A program made the translations under genes and the position numbers. DNA of 64,000 bases, from assembly GCF_040373385.1 (NCBI RefSeq), contig NZ_JBDXXH010000007.1:161392-225391 (forward strand), written 5' to 3'. Origin of the DNA: Nitratidesulfovibrio sp. GTDB lineage: Bacteria > Desulfobacterota > Desulfovibrionia > Desulfovibrionales > Desulfovibrionaceae. The notes beneath the pieces are model-generated. The model saw nothing but the letters and a program-made list of their open reading frames with translations, was not told the DNA's origin and ran no database searches. Positions 1 through 8,307 of the stretch are shown piece by piece. The stretch's first letter is position 1. Each line of letters starts with the position of its first letter.

Positions 1-199
1 CTGCGCGGCGTTGCGCATGAAGGGATAGCGGCAACGTTGCGCCACCTCCGTCGGGGGGTGCGGGGGGCGCCACATGCCGTCGATCCTGGACGGACGGTAT
101 TCTGCCAGGCCGCGCTTTCGCGTCATGTTCAATGTTCAACCAATGTCCAATGTCCGCCCGGCCATGTTCCCGCATGCCAGACGGTAACCGGAGCCAGCC
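1..199. other. leader region before rfaE2, no gene recognised
   Basis: No convincing coding frame or RNA gene is seen in the first 199 bases. A CAATGTYCA-like motif recurs three times near 125-155, which may be chance or a regulator site. The window edge cuts off whatever lies upstream. Confidence 0.4.
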
Positions 200-721
200 A
201 TGGACGCAGCCCAGCCTGACCTGATGCACCCCGCCGTGGTGGACCGCGCCGTGCTGCCTGCCCTGCTGGCGCCCCGCCGCGCCGCCGGGCAGCGGGTGGT
301 GTTCACCAACGGCTGTTACGACATCCTGCACCCCGGTCACGTGGATCTGCTGGCCCGCGCCAGGGCCGAGGGCGACCTGCTGGTGCTGGGCCTGAATTCC
401 GATGCCTCGGTGCGCCGTCAGGGCAAGGGCGCGGACCGTCCGGTGAACCCCTTCGCGGTGCGGGCCTACGTGCTGGCGCATCTGGCCAGCGTGGACCATG
501 TGGTGGAGTTCGACGAGGATACCCCCCACGCCCTCATCGCGGAAATCCAGCCCGATGTGCTGGTGAAGGGCGGCGACTGGTCCGTGGACCGCATCGTGGG
601 CCGCGACATCGTGCAGGCCCGCGGGGGCCGGGTGCTCAGCCTGCCCCTGTTGCCGGGATTTTCCACCACGGGACTCATTCGGCGCATTCGGGCCGGGCTG
701 TCCGCAGGGGAGCACGAATAG
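200..721 (+). CDS. rfaE2: D-glycero-beta-D-manno-heptose 1-phosphate adenylyltransferase (RfaE domain II)
   Basis: Predicted to transfer AMP from ATP to heptose 1-phosphate, giving ADP-heptose for the lipopolysaccharide inner core, in the cytoplasm. The 173-residue protein matches the C-terminal nucleotidyltransferase half of E. coli HldE. It shows the family signature [16 protein letters not shown] (about residues 37-52) with the HxGH motif, the [12 protein letters not shown] strand-loop and the VKGGDW motif near residue 116. It is a stand-alone domain, as in bacteria with split RfaE1/RfaE2; no kinase partner lies in the window. The ATG follows a CGGAG ribosome site. A strong terminator lies just downstream, so this is probably the last gene of a unit that begins outside the window. 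Confidence 0.9.
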   Translation: MDAAQPDLMHPAVVDRAVLPALLAPRRAAGQRVVFTNGCYDILHPGHVDLLARARAEGDLLVLGLNSDASVRRQGKGADRPVNPFAVRAYVLAHLASVDHVVEFDEDTPHALIAEIQPDVLVKGGDWSVDRIVGRDIVQARGGRVLSLPLLPGFSTTGLIRRIRAGLSAGEHE

Positions 722-785
722 CGCGGAACCTTTTTTTTCGGCTTGTTTCGCAGGGGGCTTGCGCGTTCTGGTTTGCAACGCACGC

Positions 786-830
786 AAAACACCCCGGTAT
801 TCCTTGGGAATACCGGGGTGTTTTGTTTTT
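786..830 (+). terminator. strong intrinsic terminator after rfaE2, probably bidirectional
   Basis: Perfect 18-bp inverted repeat (786-803 with 807-824, three-base loop) followed by TTTTGTTTTT on the plus strand. The left arm begins with AAAA, so the minus strand also ends in a short T run. It lies between convergent genes and could serve both. Confidence 0.9.
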
Positions 831-897
831 GCGCAAGCGCATCGCGCAGGTGGTATCGCGCGGCGTGCGGCTTGCGTGATTGTTTTGTGTCCGGGGC

Positions 898-3507
898 TCA
901 GTGGTAGCGCCCGTGCAGGAAATTGTCCGCGAAGCGCTGTACCGCCGCCTCGTCCACCATCAGCATGTCCATCTGGCGGGTGACGATGAGCAGCCGCCCC
1001 AGCTGCACCAGACGCTCCGCAATCTGGGCCGCCGCGAACTTCTGGTAGCGGGCGGTGACCATGTCGCCGCGCACCTCGACATGGAAGCCCAGGGATTCCA
1101 GGATGATGCCGATGCAGCGCACCCGGCGGTTCTTGCGCGTTTCGTCCGCTGCCCCGCCCTTGAACTGGAAGGTGATGTAGTTCTTGTTCATGGTCTGGCC
1201 GCAGTAGGCGTCCAGCACCCCGTAGTGGTAGCCCACGCGTGAACTGAAGTTCAGGTACTTGTCGGATACCAGCGCATAGCTGCGGTCGCCGAAGCGTTGA
1301 CCGTGCATGGTAGGCGGTTCGATCATGTGGCGGCTCATGACGGACAGAAAGCCGCTCATGTCCACCGGGCGCGGCTCGCGGTGGTGCACCGCCGGGTCCA
1401 GCATGCCTTCAAGCAAGGCCTTGAACGGAGCGGAAACCGCCTGTTCCGGCCATACATAGGGGCCATCCACCCCGGCAAGGCCGCCCCCCAGGTCGATGAC
1501 GTGCAGGTCCAGCGGCACCGGGGCCTTCATTTCAACGGCCACCGCACCGGCATCGGACACGGTGTCCGACAGCCGGAACATGTGGGCATAGGACAGTTCG
1601 TGCACGAAGCGCATCACGTCATGGATGGTGCGGCATGCGGCGGGGGTGAAGTCGGCGGCCTTGGGGTCGTGCAGGTTGAGCGGCGAGACCAGTGCGGCCA
1701 CCTGCTTGAGCAGGTTGTGGATGGGCGTATCGCGCAGGCACACGGCGTGTTCCTCGCGCAGGGGCAGCAGTTCCTCCACCCGGCCTAGGTAGACCCGGCA
1801 GGAGAAGGCGTCCACGGTCACCTGCATGCCTGCGGGCAGTGCGGTCATGGCCCCCGGCGCGTTGACGATGGTGGGCACGCCGAATTCCCGCGCCAGCGAG
1901 GCCATGTGCCCGGTGATGCTGCCCGCCTCCGCCACGATGGCCTGGGCGCGCTGCATGACCAGCACGTAGGACGGCGAGGAATGCATGGCCACCAGGATGC
2001 CACCTTCCGGGAACAGGGCCAGTTCCTCCGCGCTTCCGGGCTGGACCACGGGGCCGCAGCCCACGCCGGGGCAGGCGGGCTCGCCGCCGTGCAACAGTAC
2101 CGGATAGCCCTCGATGAGCGGCGTGGTGCGCGCGTCGCCGCGCGGGGTGGTGGTCAGCGGGCGGGCCTGGAGCAGCAACAGCCGTCCGGCCTGGTCCAGC
2201 GCCCATTCCACGTCCTGCGGCACACCGTAGTGCGCCTCCACCTGCCTGCCGATGCGGGCGAGCTCGGCGGCCTGGGCGTCGGTCAGGCAGGGGGTGTCGC
2301 GCTGGGCCTCGGGCACGTCTTCCTCGCGCAGGCGCCCGTCCTCGCCGGGGGTCAGGCGACGGGCCTTGCACACCACGTTGCGCGCTACCGGGCGGGGCGC
2401 ATCCTCGCGGCTGAACAGCCAGGTGTCCGGTTCCATCTCTCCGTCCACCACGGCCGCGCCCAGTCCCCATGCGGCGTTGATGACCATGGAATCGGACAGC
2501 AGGTCCACCGGGTGGCGGGTGAACAGTACCCCCGCAGCCACGGAATCCACCATCTCCATGCAGGCCACGGCCATGGCGCTGGCATCCAGGGTGATGCCCT
2601 GGTGCAGGCGGTACACGATGGCCTGGGGCATGAACAGGCTGGCCACCACCCGCTTCCACGCATCCACCACGCCGTCGCGGTTCACGTTGAGCACCGAAAG
2701 GTACTGCCCGGCGAAGGACACGTGACTGTCCTCGCTGAGCGCGCTGGAGCGAACCGCCAGCCGCAGTGGAACCCCGCCGCCAACGCCTGCATCATCCACG
2801 GAGCCGAACGCCGCGTCGCAGGCGGCGTGCAGGGCGTCCACCACATCCGGCGGCACGGTGGCGGCGGCAAACAGGGACTGGATGTCCTCGGCCACGTCCA
2901 GCACGCTTTCCGGGTCCTGGGGGTCCACATCGCGCAAGCGCTTGCGTATTTCGCCCATCAGTCCGTCATGTTCCATGAAGGCGTAGTAAGCGCGGGTGGT
3001 TATGGCAAAGCCGCGCGGCACCGGCACCCCCACGCGCGAGGTCAGTTCGCCGAGGTTGGCGCACTTGCCCCCCACCCAGTCCACCATGTCGCCGTTGATT
3101 GCGGCAAAGGGCAGGGCGTAGGCCTCCACCGTGGCCTGGGGGCGGCTTTCGAGCAGTTCGGTGATTTCGGTGTTGATGCGTTCCACCACGCCGGGCAGGG
3201 CGGGGTAGGCATCGCCCGAGATGGCATTGAGCGCGGTGGCCATGCGCATGGCGTGGAACACCGCGCGGGTGGCTTGCGAGCGCAGCCACGTGGCCCCGAA
3301 CAGGGTACACCCCGCGACCTTCTCGTCCATGTCCGCGAGAATGCGTGCAAGCTCGGCGTTGGAGTCCAGCAGGTCCTTGAAGTGGGCGTAGCGGGCGCGG
3401 AATACCCGCATGACCCGTTCGCGCGATTCGGCGTCCACGGCGCGCCTGTGGCCGAACAGCCCGCGCAGGCGTTCCAGCAGCGAGGAAGGCGGCGGCGCGG
3501 CAAGCAT
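898..3507 (-). CDS. PEP/pyruvate-binding (PEP synthase-like) protein with unrecognised C-terminal domain
   Basis: 869 residues. After a helical N-terminus (1-140) comes a PPDK/PEP-synthase ATP-grasp domain (about 145-450; MVDWVGGKCANLGEL start, AVRSSALSEDSHVSFAGQ near 251, QDVEWALD and LLLLQARP near 431-450). Next is the swivelling phosphohistidine domain (about 480-575) with the likely catalytic His534 in SITGHMASLAREFGVP. A canonical enzyme would then have the PEP-binding TIM barrel. Here it is replaced by about 270 residues I do not recognise. The protein could accept phosphate from ATP onto His534, but its final acceptor is unknown; the layout recalls rifampin phosphotransferase-type relatives more than true PEP synthase. 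The start has a GGAGG site seven bases upstream, inside the end of the preceding regulator gene (three-base gap), so the two are co-expressed. Confidence 0.8.
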   Translation of the reverse strand: MLAAPPPSSLLERLRGLFGHRRAVDAESRERVMRVFRARYAHFKDLLDSNAELARILADMDEKVAGCTLFGATWLRSQATRAVFHAMRMATALNAISGDAYPALPGVVERINTEITELLESRPQATVEAYALPFAAINGDMVDWVGGKCANLGELTSRVGVPVPRGFAITTRAYYAFMEHDGLMGEIRKRLRDVDPQDPESVLDVAEDIQSLFAAATVPPDVVDALHAACDAAFGSVDDAGVGGGVPLRLAVRSSALSEDSHVSFAGQYLSVLNVNRDGVVDAWKRVVASLFMPQAIVYRLHQGITLDASAMAVACMEMVDSVAAGVLFTRHPVDLLSDSMVINAAWGLGAAVVDGEMEPDTWLFSREDAPRPVARNVVCKARRLTPGEDGRLREEDVPEAQRDTPCLTDAQAAELARIGRQVEAHYGVPQDVEWALDQAGRLLLLQARPLTTTPRGDARTTPLIEGYPVLLHGGEPACPGVGCGPVVQPGSAEELALFPEGGILVAMHSSPSYVLVMQRAQAIVAEAGSITGHMASLAREFGVPTIVNAPGAMTALPAGMQVTVDAFSCRVYLGRVEELLPLREEHAVCLRDTPIHNLLKQVAALVSPLNLHDPKAADFTPAACRTIHDVMRFVHELSYAHMFRLSDTVSDAGAVAVEMKAPVPLDLHVIDLGGGLAGVDGPYVWPEQAVSAPFKALLEGMLDPAVHHREPRPVDMSGFLSVMSRHMIEPPTMHGQRFGDRSYALVSDKYLNFSSRVGYHYGVLDAYCGQTMNKNYITFQFKGGAADETRKNRRVRCIGIILESLGFHVEVRGDMVTARYQKFAAAQIAERLVQLGRLLIVTRQMDMLMVDEAAVQRFADNFLHGRYH

Positions 3508-3510
3508 GGG

Positions 3511-6342
3511 TTACCTCCGTGCCGGTGCCGGGGCACCGCCGTCGGTCAGTACGTACCGGGTGGCCGGCCCCTTGCCCACCTTGCGGATGAAGCCCTTGCG
3601 CACCATGTCTTGCAGGTCGTACTGCGCGGTGCGCACGGGTATCTCGTTGCCCACGATGTCCTGATACTGGGTGCGGGTGATGCCGCCGTTGCGGCTGATG
3701 AATTCCCATGCCGCGCGTTGGCGCGGGTTCAGCGCAGACAGCGCGGAAAGGGGCGGCATGGACCCCGTGTCCGTTCCGTTGCGCGTCTGGCGGGCATTGC
3801 CGGGGGGCGTGCCGGCGCGGTCGTGGCGTCCCGGTCCGCCGTGCATGCCGGTAGCGTCGGACCAGTCCTGCCCGTCGTTGCCGGACCCGGCGGCCACGAT
3901 GCGCCCGCTGACCGGGTCGTACACGGTGGCGCCCGCCTGCCCGCCCATGGATGCTCCGTTCGCAGCTACCGGCAGGCCCTGCGCACCGTACGGGGGGGCG
4001 TGGGCGGTACCGTCGCCGGGGTAAGGCGCGGCAGGCTGCACATGCCCCTGGGGCGCGGCTCCGTGCGGGTGGGATGGCTGGCCCATGTTTGCAGGGGCCG
4101 GGCTTGGCGGCAGCAGCGCCCCGTGCGACAGGGTGGGGTCCAGTTCCGCGCCAAAGCGCAGGTCTTCGGCGTACAGGGTGTCCCCTTCGGCAAAGGCCAC
4201 CGCGCGGGTGATGCAGTTCTTCACCTCGCGCACATTGCCCGGCCAGCCGTAGGCCAGCAGTTTTTCCAGTGCCCCGCGTGAAAGGCCCATGGCCGGGCGC
4301 TTCAGGGTTTGGGCGGCCTGCTTCAGGAAGTAGTCGGCCAGGGCGGGAATGTCTTCGCGCCGGTCGCGCAAGGGCGGGGTGTTGATGGTGATCACGGCCA
4401 GCCGGTAGTACAGGTCCTCGCGGAAGGTGCCCTGGCGGGCGCAGTCCTTCAGGTCCACGTTGGTGGCGGCGATGATGCGCGCGTCGAAGGGCAGTTCGTC
4501 GTCGCTGCCCAGGGGGCGGATGCGCCGCACCGACAGGGCGCGCAGCAGGGCCTGCTGTACCTTGGGCGAGGCGTTGCCTATTTCGTCGAGGTGCAGCGTG
4601 CCGCCGTCTGCCGCCACGAAGGCCCCCTTGCGCTCGCCCCGTGCCTCGGAAAAGGCCCCCTTCACGTGCCCGAACAGGGCGTCCAGCAGCAGGTTTTCGT
4701 CAAGCGCCCCGCAGTTGATGGAAATGAACGGCCCGCCCGAACGGTCCCCGGTCATGTGGATGGCCTCGGCGGCCAGTTCCTTGCCGGTGCCCGTCTCGCC
4801 GATGATCAGCACGTCGGCCTCGACACCGGCGGCCTTGCGGATCATGCCGCGCAGTGCGCGCACAGATTCGCTGGTGCCCACGATGCCGGGCATGGTGTCC
4901 TGCGGCGAAAGCTGGCTCTGCGGCTGCTGTTGCGCGATTTCCGTGTCCAGGCATACCCGCTGCCGTCGCCGGGTGGACTGGATGTGCTCGTCGCGCAGGC
5001 GCAGTTCTTCGTTGCGCGCCTGCAAAGCGGCCAGCATTTCGTTGGTGATCTGGCGCAGGGCCTCCGCCTCCGGGTGGACGCGGTCCAGTTCTATGGGAGC
5101 AAGGTCGCCCGATTCCAGCTTGCCGCTGGCTTCTTCCGCAATGCGGTGCAGCGGCCCGGCTATGCCACGCCCCAGCATGCCCAGAATGAACGCGGACGCC
5201 GCGCTGGCGCACAGCCCGAACACGAACAGCGCGCCATACAGCTTGTACGACGCGGCCATGGCCAGAAAGCTGGTGTCGGTGTAGACGATGCCGCCGACCA
5301 CCACGGTGCTGGCGCCCGGCCCTTCGCTGAAGGTGACCGGGGCGTAGCTGATGTAGAAGGCGCGGTTCAAGGGCGAGGGGTCTTCCAGCATGGTGCCCAG
5401 GCGGCTCTGGCCGGAATTGCCGGACTGCACCTCGGTGACCATGCCCCAGTATCGTTCCTGTTCCGGATTGGGACGGAACGCCGCTTCGAAGCCGGATCGG
5501 CCGAAGTCGCCGCGCATGCCCGAGCGGACCGTGTCGGTGGACAGGTCCAGGTTTGGATGTTCCGGCGATTCGGATTGGAACAGTATCCAGCCGTGCGAGT
5601 CGAAGAAGAAGCTGCGGTGTTTTTCCGTTTCTTCCGGAAAGATGTACAGCGGCGACCGGCGCGATGCGTAAACCGACAGCACGTTGCGCAGGGCCAGCAT
5701 GTCCACCGACAGGGTGAGCAGCCCGGTCTGGTTGCCCGCCGCGTCCTGAACGGGCGTGGTCAGCCGCAGCACGTGCATGGACAGCCCCTGCACGGTCCCT
5801 GCCGTGGGCACCGAGGGGTAGACCACCTCGGTGGGGGCGGAAATGCGCACGAAGCCGGGCTTGGGCTCTTGCGTGGTCTGGCGGGTCAGCGGGCCGAACC
5901 GGGTGGCCAGGGCCTGTTCCAGCGGCACCATCCACACGTCGCGCCCGGTGTTCAGCAACACCATGCGGTTGTCGGGCGTGGAACCCTGATAGGCGATTTC
6001 GCGGTACAGGGTACCCATGGTCTCGGCGCGGGTGCGCAGGTGGTGGGCCAGCGAGGCGGCCGAGATGTCGGTGCGGGCAAGGTAGAGCAGTTCGCGCCGG
6101 GCCTGCTGGAGCACCTGCTCCATTTCGTGGGCCTGGGCCAGGGTGGCCAGCAGCGAACTGCGCCCCAGTGCGTCGTGCAGGAAATTCTGGGAGATGCGGT
6201 GAGAAATGACCCCGCTGATGACCAGCAGCAGCATGAACGCGGGCAGCGCCGCGAAGAGCAGCCGCTTGGCAATGCTCCATTCCGCGAAATTGCCTTCCAG
6301 CCGGAACAGCGAGCCGAACAGCGGCGGCCGATAGTAGCGCAT
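3511..6342 (-). CDS. membrane sensor with AAA+ sigma-54-activator-type domain, altered GAFTGA loop and winged-helix C-terminus
   Basis: 943 residues. Membrane helices at about 27-48 and 368-390 bracket a periplasmic sensor region, followed by a HAMP-like segment (390-445). The AAA+ core (487-735) has Walker A GETGTGKE (515-522), Walker B GGTLHLDEIG (580-589) and REDLYYRL (641-648). The sigma-54 contact loop, normally GAFTGA, reads GAFSEA (562-567). The usual Fis-type DNA-binding helix is absent. Instead a 120-residue Gly/Pro/His-rich linker leads to a winged-helix-like domain (about 871-935; TRTQYQDIVGN, VRTAQYDLQDMVRKGFIRKVG). It may sense a periplasmic signal and control transcription directly from the membrane. 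The neighbouring divergent operon has a sigma-54 promoter, its obvious target. Whether it still activates sigma-54 holoenzyme is uncertain because of the loop change. Confidence 0.82.
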   Translation of the reverse strand: MRYYRPPLFGSLFRLEGNFAEWSIAKRLLFAALPAFMLLLVISGVISHRISQNFLHDALGRSSLLATLAQAHEMEQVLQQARRELLYLARTDISAASLAHHLRTRAETMGTLYREIAYQGSTPDNRMVLLNTGRDVWMVPLEQALATRFGPLTRQTTQEPKPGFVRISAPTEVVYPSVPTAGTVQGLSMHVLRLTTPVQDAAGNQTGLLTLSVDMLALRNVLSVYASRRSPLYIFPEETEKHRSFFFDSHGWILFQSESPEHPNLDLSTDTVRSGMRGDFGRSGFEAAFRPNPEQERYWGMVTEVQSGNSGQSRLGTMLEDPSPLNRAFYISYAPVTFSEGPGASTVVVGGIVYTDTSFLAMAASYKLYGALFVFGLCASAASAFILGMLGRGIAGPLHRIAEEASGKLESGDLAPIELDRVHPEAEALRQITNEMLAALQARNEELRLRDEHIQSTRRRQRVCLDTEIAQQQPQSQLSPQDTMPGIVGTSESVRALRGMIRKAAGVEADVLIIGETGTGKELAAEAIHMTGDRSGGPFISINCGALDENLLLDALFGHVKGAFSEARGERKGAFVAADGGTLHLDEIGNASPKVQQALLRALSVRRIRPLGSDDELPFDARIIAATNVDLKDCARQGTFREDLYYRLAVITINTPPLRDRREDIPALADYFLKQAAQTLKRPAMGLSRGALEKLLAYGWPGNVREVKNCITRAVAFAEGDTLYAEDLRFGAELDPTLSHGALLPPSPAPANMGQPSHPHGAAPQGHVQPAAPYPGDGTAHAPPYGAQGLPVAANGASMGGQAGATVYDPVSGRIVAAGSGNDGQDWSDATGMHGGPGRHDRAGTPPGNARQTRNGTDTGSMPPLSALSALNPRQRAAWEFISRNGGITRTQYQDIVGNEIPVRTAQYDLQDMVRKGFIRKVGKGPATRYVLTDGGAPAPARR

Positions 6343-6454
6343 GCCTTCTCCCTGCCGTGGGTGCGTGGCGGTGGCCGCCCGTATCGGGGCGGAGCGCAGG
6401 AACGACCGACCCGCCGAGGTCCGTTTTCAACTGCAAGCGTGGCCGAAACGTGCC

Positions 6455-6472
6455 CGGCTGGCGCGCCAGCCG
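6455..6472. repeat. 18-bp perfect palindrome in the divergent promoter region
   Basis: CGGCTGGCGCGCCAGCCG reads the same on both strands. It lies about 115 bp upstream of the minus-strand regulator and about 235 bp upstream of the sigma-54 promoter. It could be an operator for either gene, or a hairpin in the leader of the minus-strand unit. No binding protein can be assigned. Confidence 0.45.
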
Positions 6473-6636
6473 TTCGGGCCGCCCCGGCAGCGGATGCGCA
6501 CTGCATTCGCCGAGGGCGTACACCTTTGTTTATGAGCGTTTCTTTCCTGTTTCGCAACCGGTGGCACGAACGGAACGGGGTGACTGGTGCGGGGTGCTCT
6601 TTGGTACGTGCAGGTTGAGAAATTATGTACAAGGCT

Positions 6637-6665
6637 TTGCGCGATCGTGCAAGCGCAACTTGCGC
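6637..6665. promoter_or_regulatory. clustered TTGCGC half-sites, candidate upstream activator site
   Basis: Two adjacent inverted repeats are built from one half-site: TTGCGCGATCGTGCAA (6637-6652, one imperfect pair) and GCGCAACTTGCGC (6653-6665, perfect arms around one base). They end about 40 bp upstream of the -24 element of the sigma-54 promoter. This is a plausible binding array for the divergently encoded AAA+ regulator. The assignment is inference from position and symmetry. Confidence 0.5.
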
Positions 6666-6705
6666 GAAATGAAATTGATTTTGTATTTTAACGTGTTGGG
6701 TTGTG

Positions 6706-6721
6706 TGGCATGCGGCTTGCT
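6706..6721 (+). promoter_or_regulatory. sigma-54 (-24/-12) promoter for the TSUP operon
   Basis: TGGCATGCGGCTTGCT fits the sigma-54 consensus TGGCAYRNNNNTTGCW at every fixed position, with correct GG-to-GC spacing. Transcription would start near 6732, giving a leader of about 170 nt before the first gene at 6902. It sits in a 559-bp divergent region next to an AAA+ regulator gene, the classical arrangement for sigma-54-dependent operons. Confidence 0.75.
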
Positions 6722-6901
6722 ACCTCCGTGTCGCGCGGTGACAACCGCGCAATGCGCAGGACCAAAACCGCACTCCAAGGGGGGGTGCGGGTGGACGGAA
6801 AGGCGGGCTTCGCGGCCGGACGGGATCGCCAGGGGCGAGGACGGGCCGGGGGCGGTAGCCCAAAAGGGCGGCAGGGGCTGCCCGCAACCTGGAGGATGCA
6901 C

Positions 6902-7195
6902 ATGAGAAGGATCAAGACGCTGTTCCTGTCGCTGCTTACGTTCGTGCTGGCCATTCCCGGCCTGGCACTGGCCGCTGGCGGCGGCGGCGCGCCCGTGGTC
7001 ATCGTGGCCGACACCCGCAAGCTGGACGGGGTACTGGCCTGGTGGGCCAACCTGTACAATGAAAGCCACGTGCAGTTCGCCGTGCTGACCATCATCCTGA
7101 TTCCGCTGGTCGGCGTGATCTTCGGCGTGATCGCCGACATCGTGATGAACTGGATCGGCATCGACCTGAAGTCCCGCGAACTGGCCGAACACTAG
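6902..7195 (+). CDS. small secreted or membrane-anchored protein, first gene of the TSUP operon
   Basis: 97 residues. It has a clear signal peptide (basic MRRIK, hydrophobic stretch, ALA-A cleavage-like site near 24-25), a short soluble segment, and a hydrophobic helix near 58-82 (LTIILIPLVGVIFGVIADIV). It could be a small accessory membrane subunit of the transporter encoded 28 bp downstream. I do not recognise a named family. The start was chosen because GGAGG lies six bases upstream; an in-frame ATG at 6701 would put the coding region across the sigma-54 promoter and was rejected. Confidence 0.75.
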   Translation: MRRIKTLFLSLLTFVLAIPGLALAAGGGGAPVVIVADTRKLDGVLAWWANLYNESHVQFAVLTIILIPLVGVIFGVIADIVMNWIGIDLKSRELAEH

Positions 7196-7223
7196 GCCGC
7201 GCCCGCACCAAAGGAGAATAACG

Positions 7224-8276
7224 ATGGAATGGCTCTATATCCTCATGCCCATCGCGGGCGTTAAGATCTTCTGGCCCGGCCTGATCATCCTCGGCGTGGG
7301 CGTCGGCATCATCGGCGGTTTCTTTGGCATGGGCGGCGCCTGGATGGTCACCCCCGGCCTGAACATCCTCGGCTTTCCCATGGCCTTCGCCATCGGGACG
7401 GACATCGCCCACATGGCGGGCAAGTCGCTCATCTCCACCATGCGCCACGGCAGGTTCGGCAACGTGGACTACAAGTTGGGCCTGATCATGCTGGTGGGCA
7501 CCGTGGTGGGCTTTGAAGTGGGCGCCCAGATGGTCATGTGGCTGGAACGGATAGGCAACGTCGAAAAGGTGGTGCGCTGGATCTACATCGCGCTGCTTGC
7601 CGCCATTGCCTGGATGGTCTTCCACGACGTGGCCAAGCGCCGCGAAAAGGAACGCCAGGCCGCCGCGCGTGGTGAAACGCTGGAAGCGGGCGCCACCGGC
7701 GTCGAGTGGCACAAGACCCTGCACAAGATCAAGATTCCCCCGATGGTGCACCTGAAGGAAGCGGGCGTGTACTGCTCCGCGTGGCTGCCCATCTTCGTCA
7801 GCTTCGCCACCGGCTGGCTGGCTGGCATCCTCGGCATCGGCGGCGGTCTCATCCGCATGCCCGCCCTCATCTACCTCATTGGCTGCCCGACGCACGTGGC
7901 CGTGGGCACCGACCTGTTCGAAGTCGCCATTTCCGGCCTGTACGGCGCCGCCACCTACACCTACAAGGGCCGTACCGAACTCGTGGCCGCCATGATCATG
8001 CTGGTGGGCGCTTCCATCGGCGCGCAGGTGGGCGCGGTGGCGACCAAGTACATCAAGGGCTACGGCATCCGCATCGCCTTCGGCCTCGCCGTGGTTGGCT
8101 GCGCCCTCTCGATCCTGATGAAGCTCGTGCAGCCCTGGGTGCCGCAACTGAAGGACGTGCTCGACGCTGGCGCCACCGTGCTGGTGCTGGGCCTTGTGTC
8201 CTGCATGTCGCTGTACATCTTCGTCCGCATGGTTCAGGGCGTGAAGATGGAACTGGCCCGCAAGAAGGCCGCCTAG
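7224..8276 (+). CDS. TSUP family (TauE/SafE) membrane anion transporter
   Basis: 350 residues with about eight hydrophobic helices. It shows the internal duplication of the TSUP family: GIIGGFFGMGGAWMVTPGL and IGTDIAHM in the first half, GILGIGGGLIRMPALIYL and VGTDLFEV in the second. Family members export or import sulfite, sulfonates, sulfoacetate or other organic anions across the inner membrane; in a sulfate reducer, sulfite or a sulfonate is an attractive guess, but the sequence does not show the substrate. A charged loop of about 40 residues (REKERQAAARGE) separates the halves. A strong AAAGGAG site precedes the ATG. It is the central gene of the sigma-54-controlled operon. Confidence 0.9.
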   Translation: MEWLYILMPIAGVKIFWPGLIILGVGVGIIGGFFGMGGAWMVTPGLNILGFPMAFAIGTDIAHMAGKSLISTMRHGRFGNVDYKLGLIMLVGTVVGFEVGAQMVMWLERIGNVEKVVRWIYIALLAAIAWMVFHDVAKRREKERQAAARGETLEAGATGVEWHKTLHKIKIPPMVHLKEAGVYCSAWLPIFVSFATGWLAGILGIGGGLIRMPALIYLIGCPTHVAVGTDLFEVAISGLYGAATYTYKGRTELVAAMIMLVGASIGAQVGAVATKYIKGYGIRIAFGLAVVGCALSILMKLVQPWVPQLKDVLDAGATVLVLGLVSCMSLYIFVRMVQGVKMELARKKAA

Positions 8277-8307
8277 CCGTACCGCACGCGAGAGAAGGAG
8301 AAAACAT

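Noticed and set aside
1906-4281. Long plus-strand open frame (791 codons) opposite the PEP-synthase-like and AAA+ genes
   Set aside because: His/Gly/Ala-rich antisense shadow of well-supported genes; a product of high-GC codon bias.
6601-6618. Second sigma-54-like site TGGTACGTGCAGGTTG
   Set aside because: The -12 part is displaced, so the TTGC spacing is wrong.
6701-6901. Earlier start for the first gene of the TSUP operon
   Set aside because: It would cover the sigma-54 promoter; the ATG at 6902 has GGAGG and begins a proper signal peptide.
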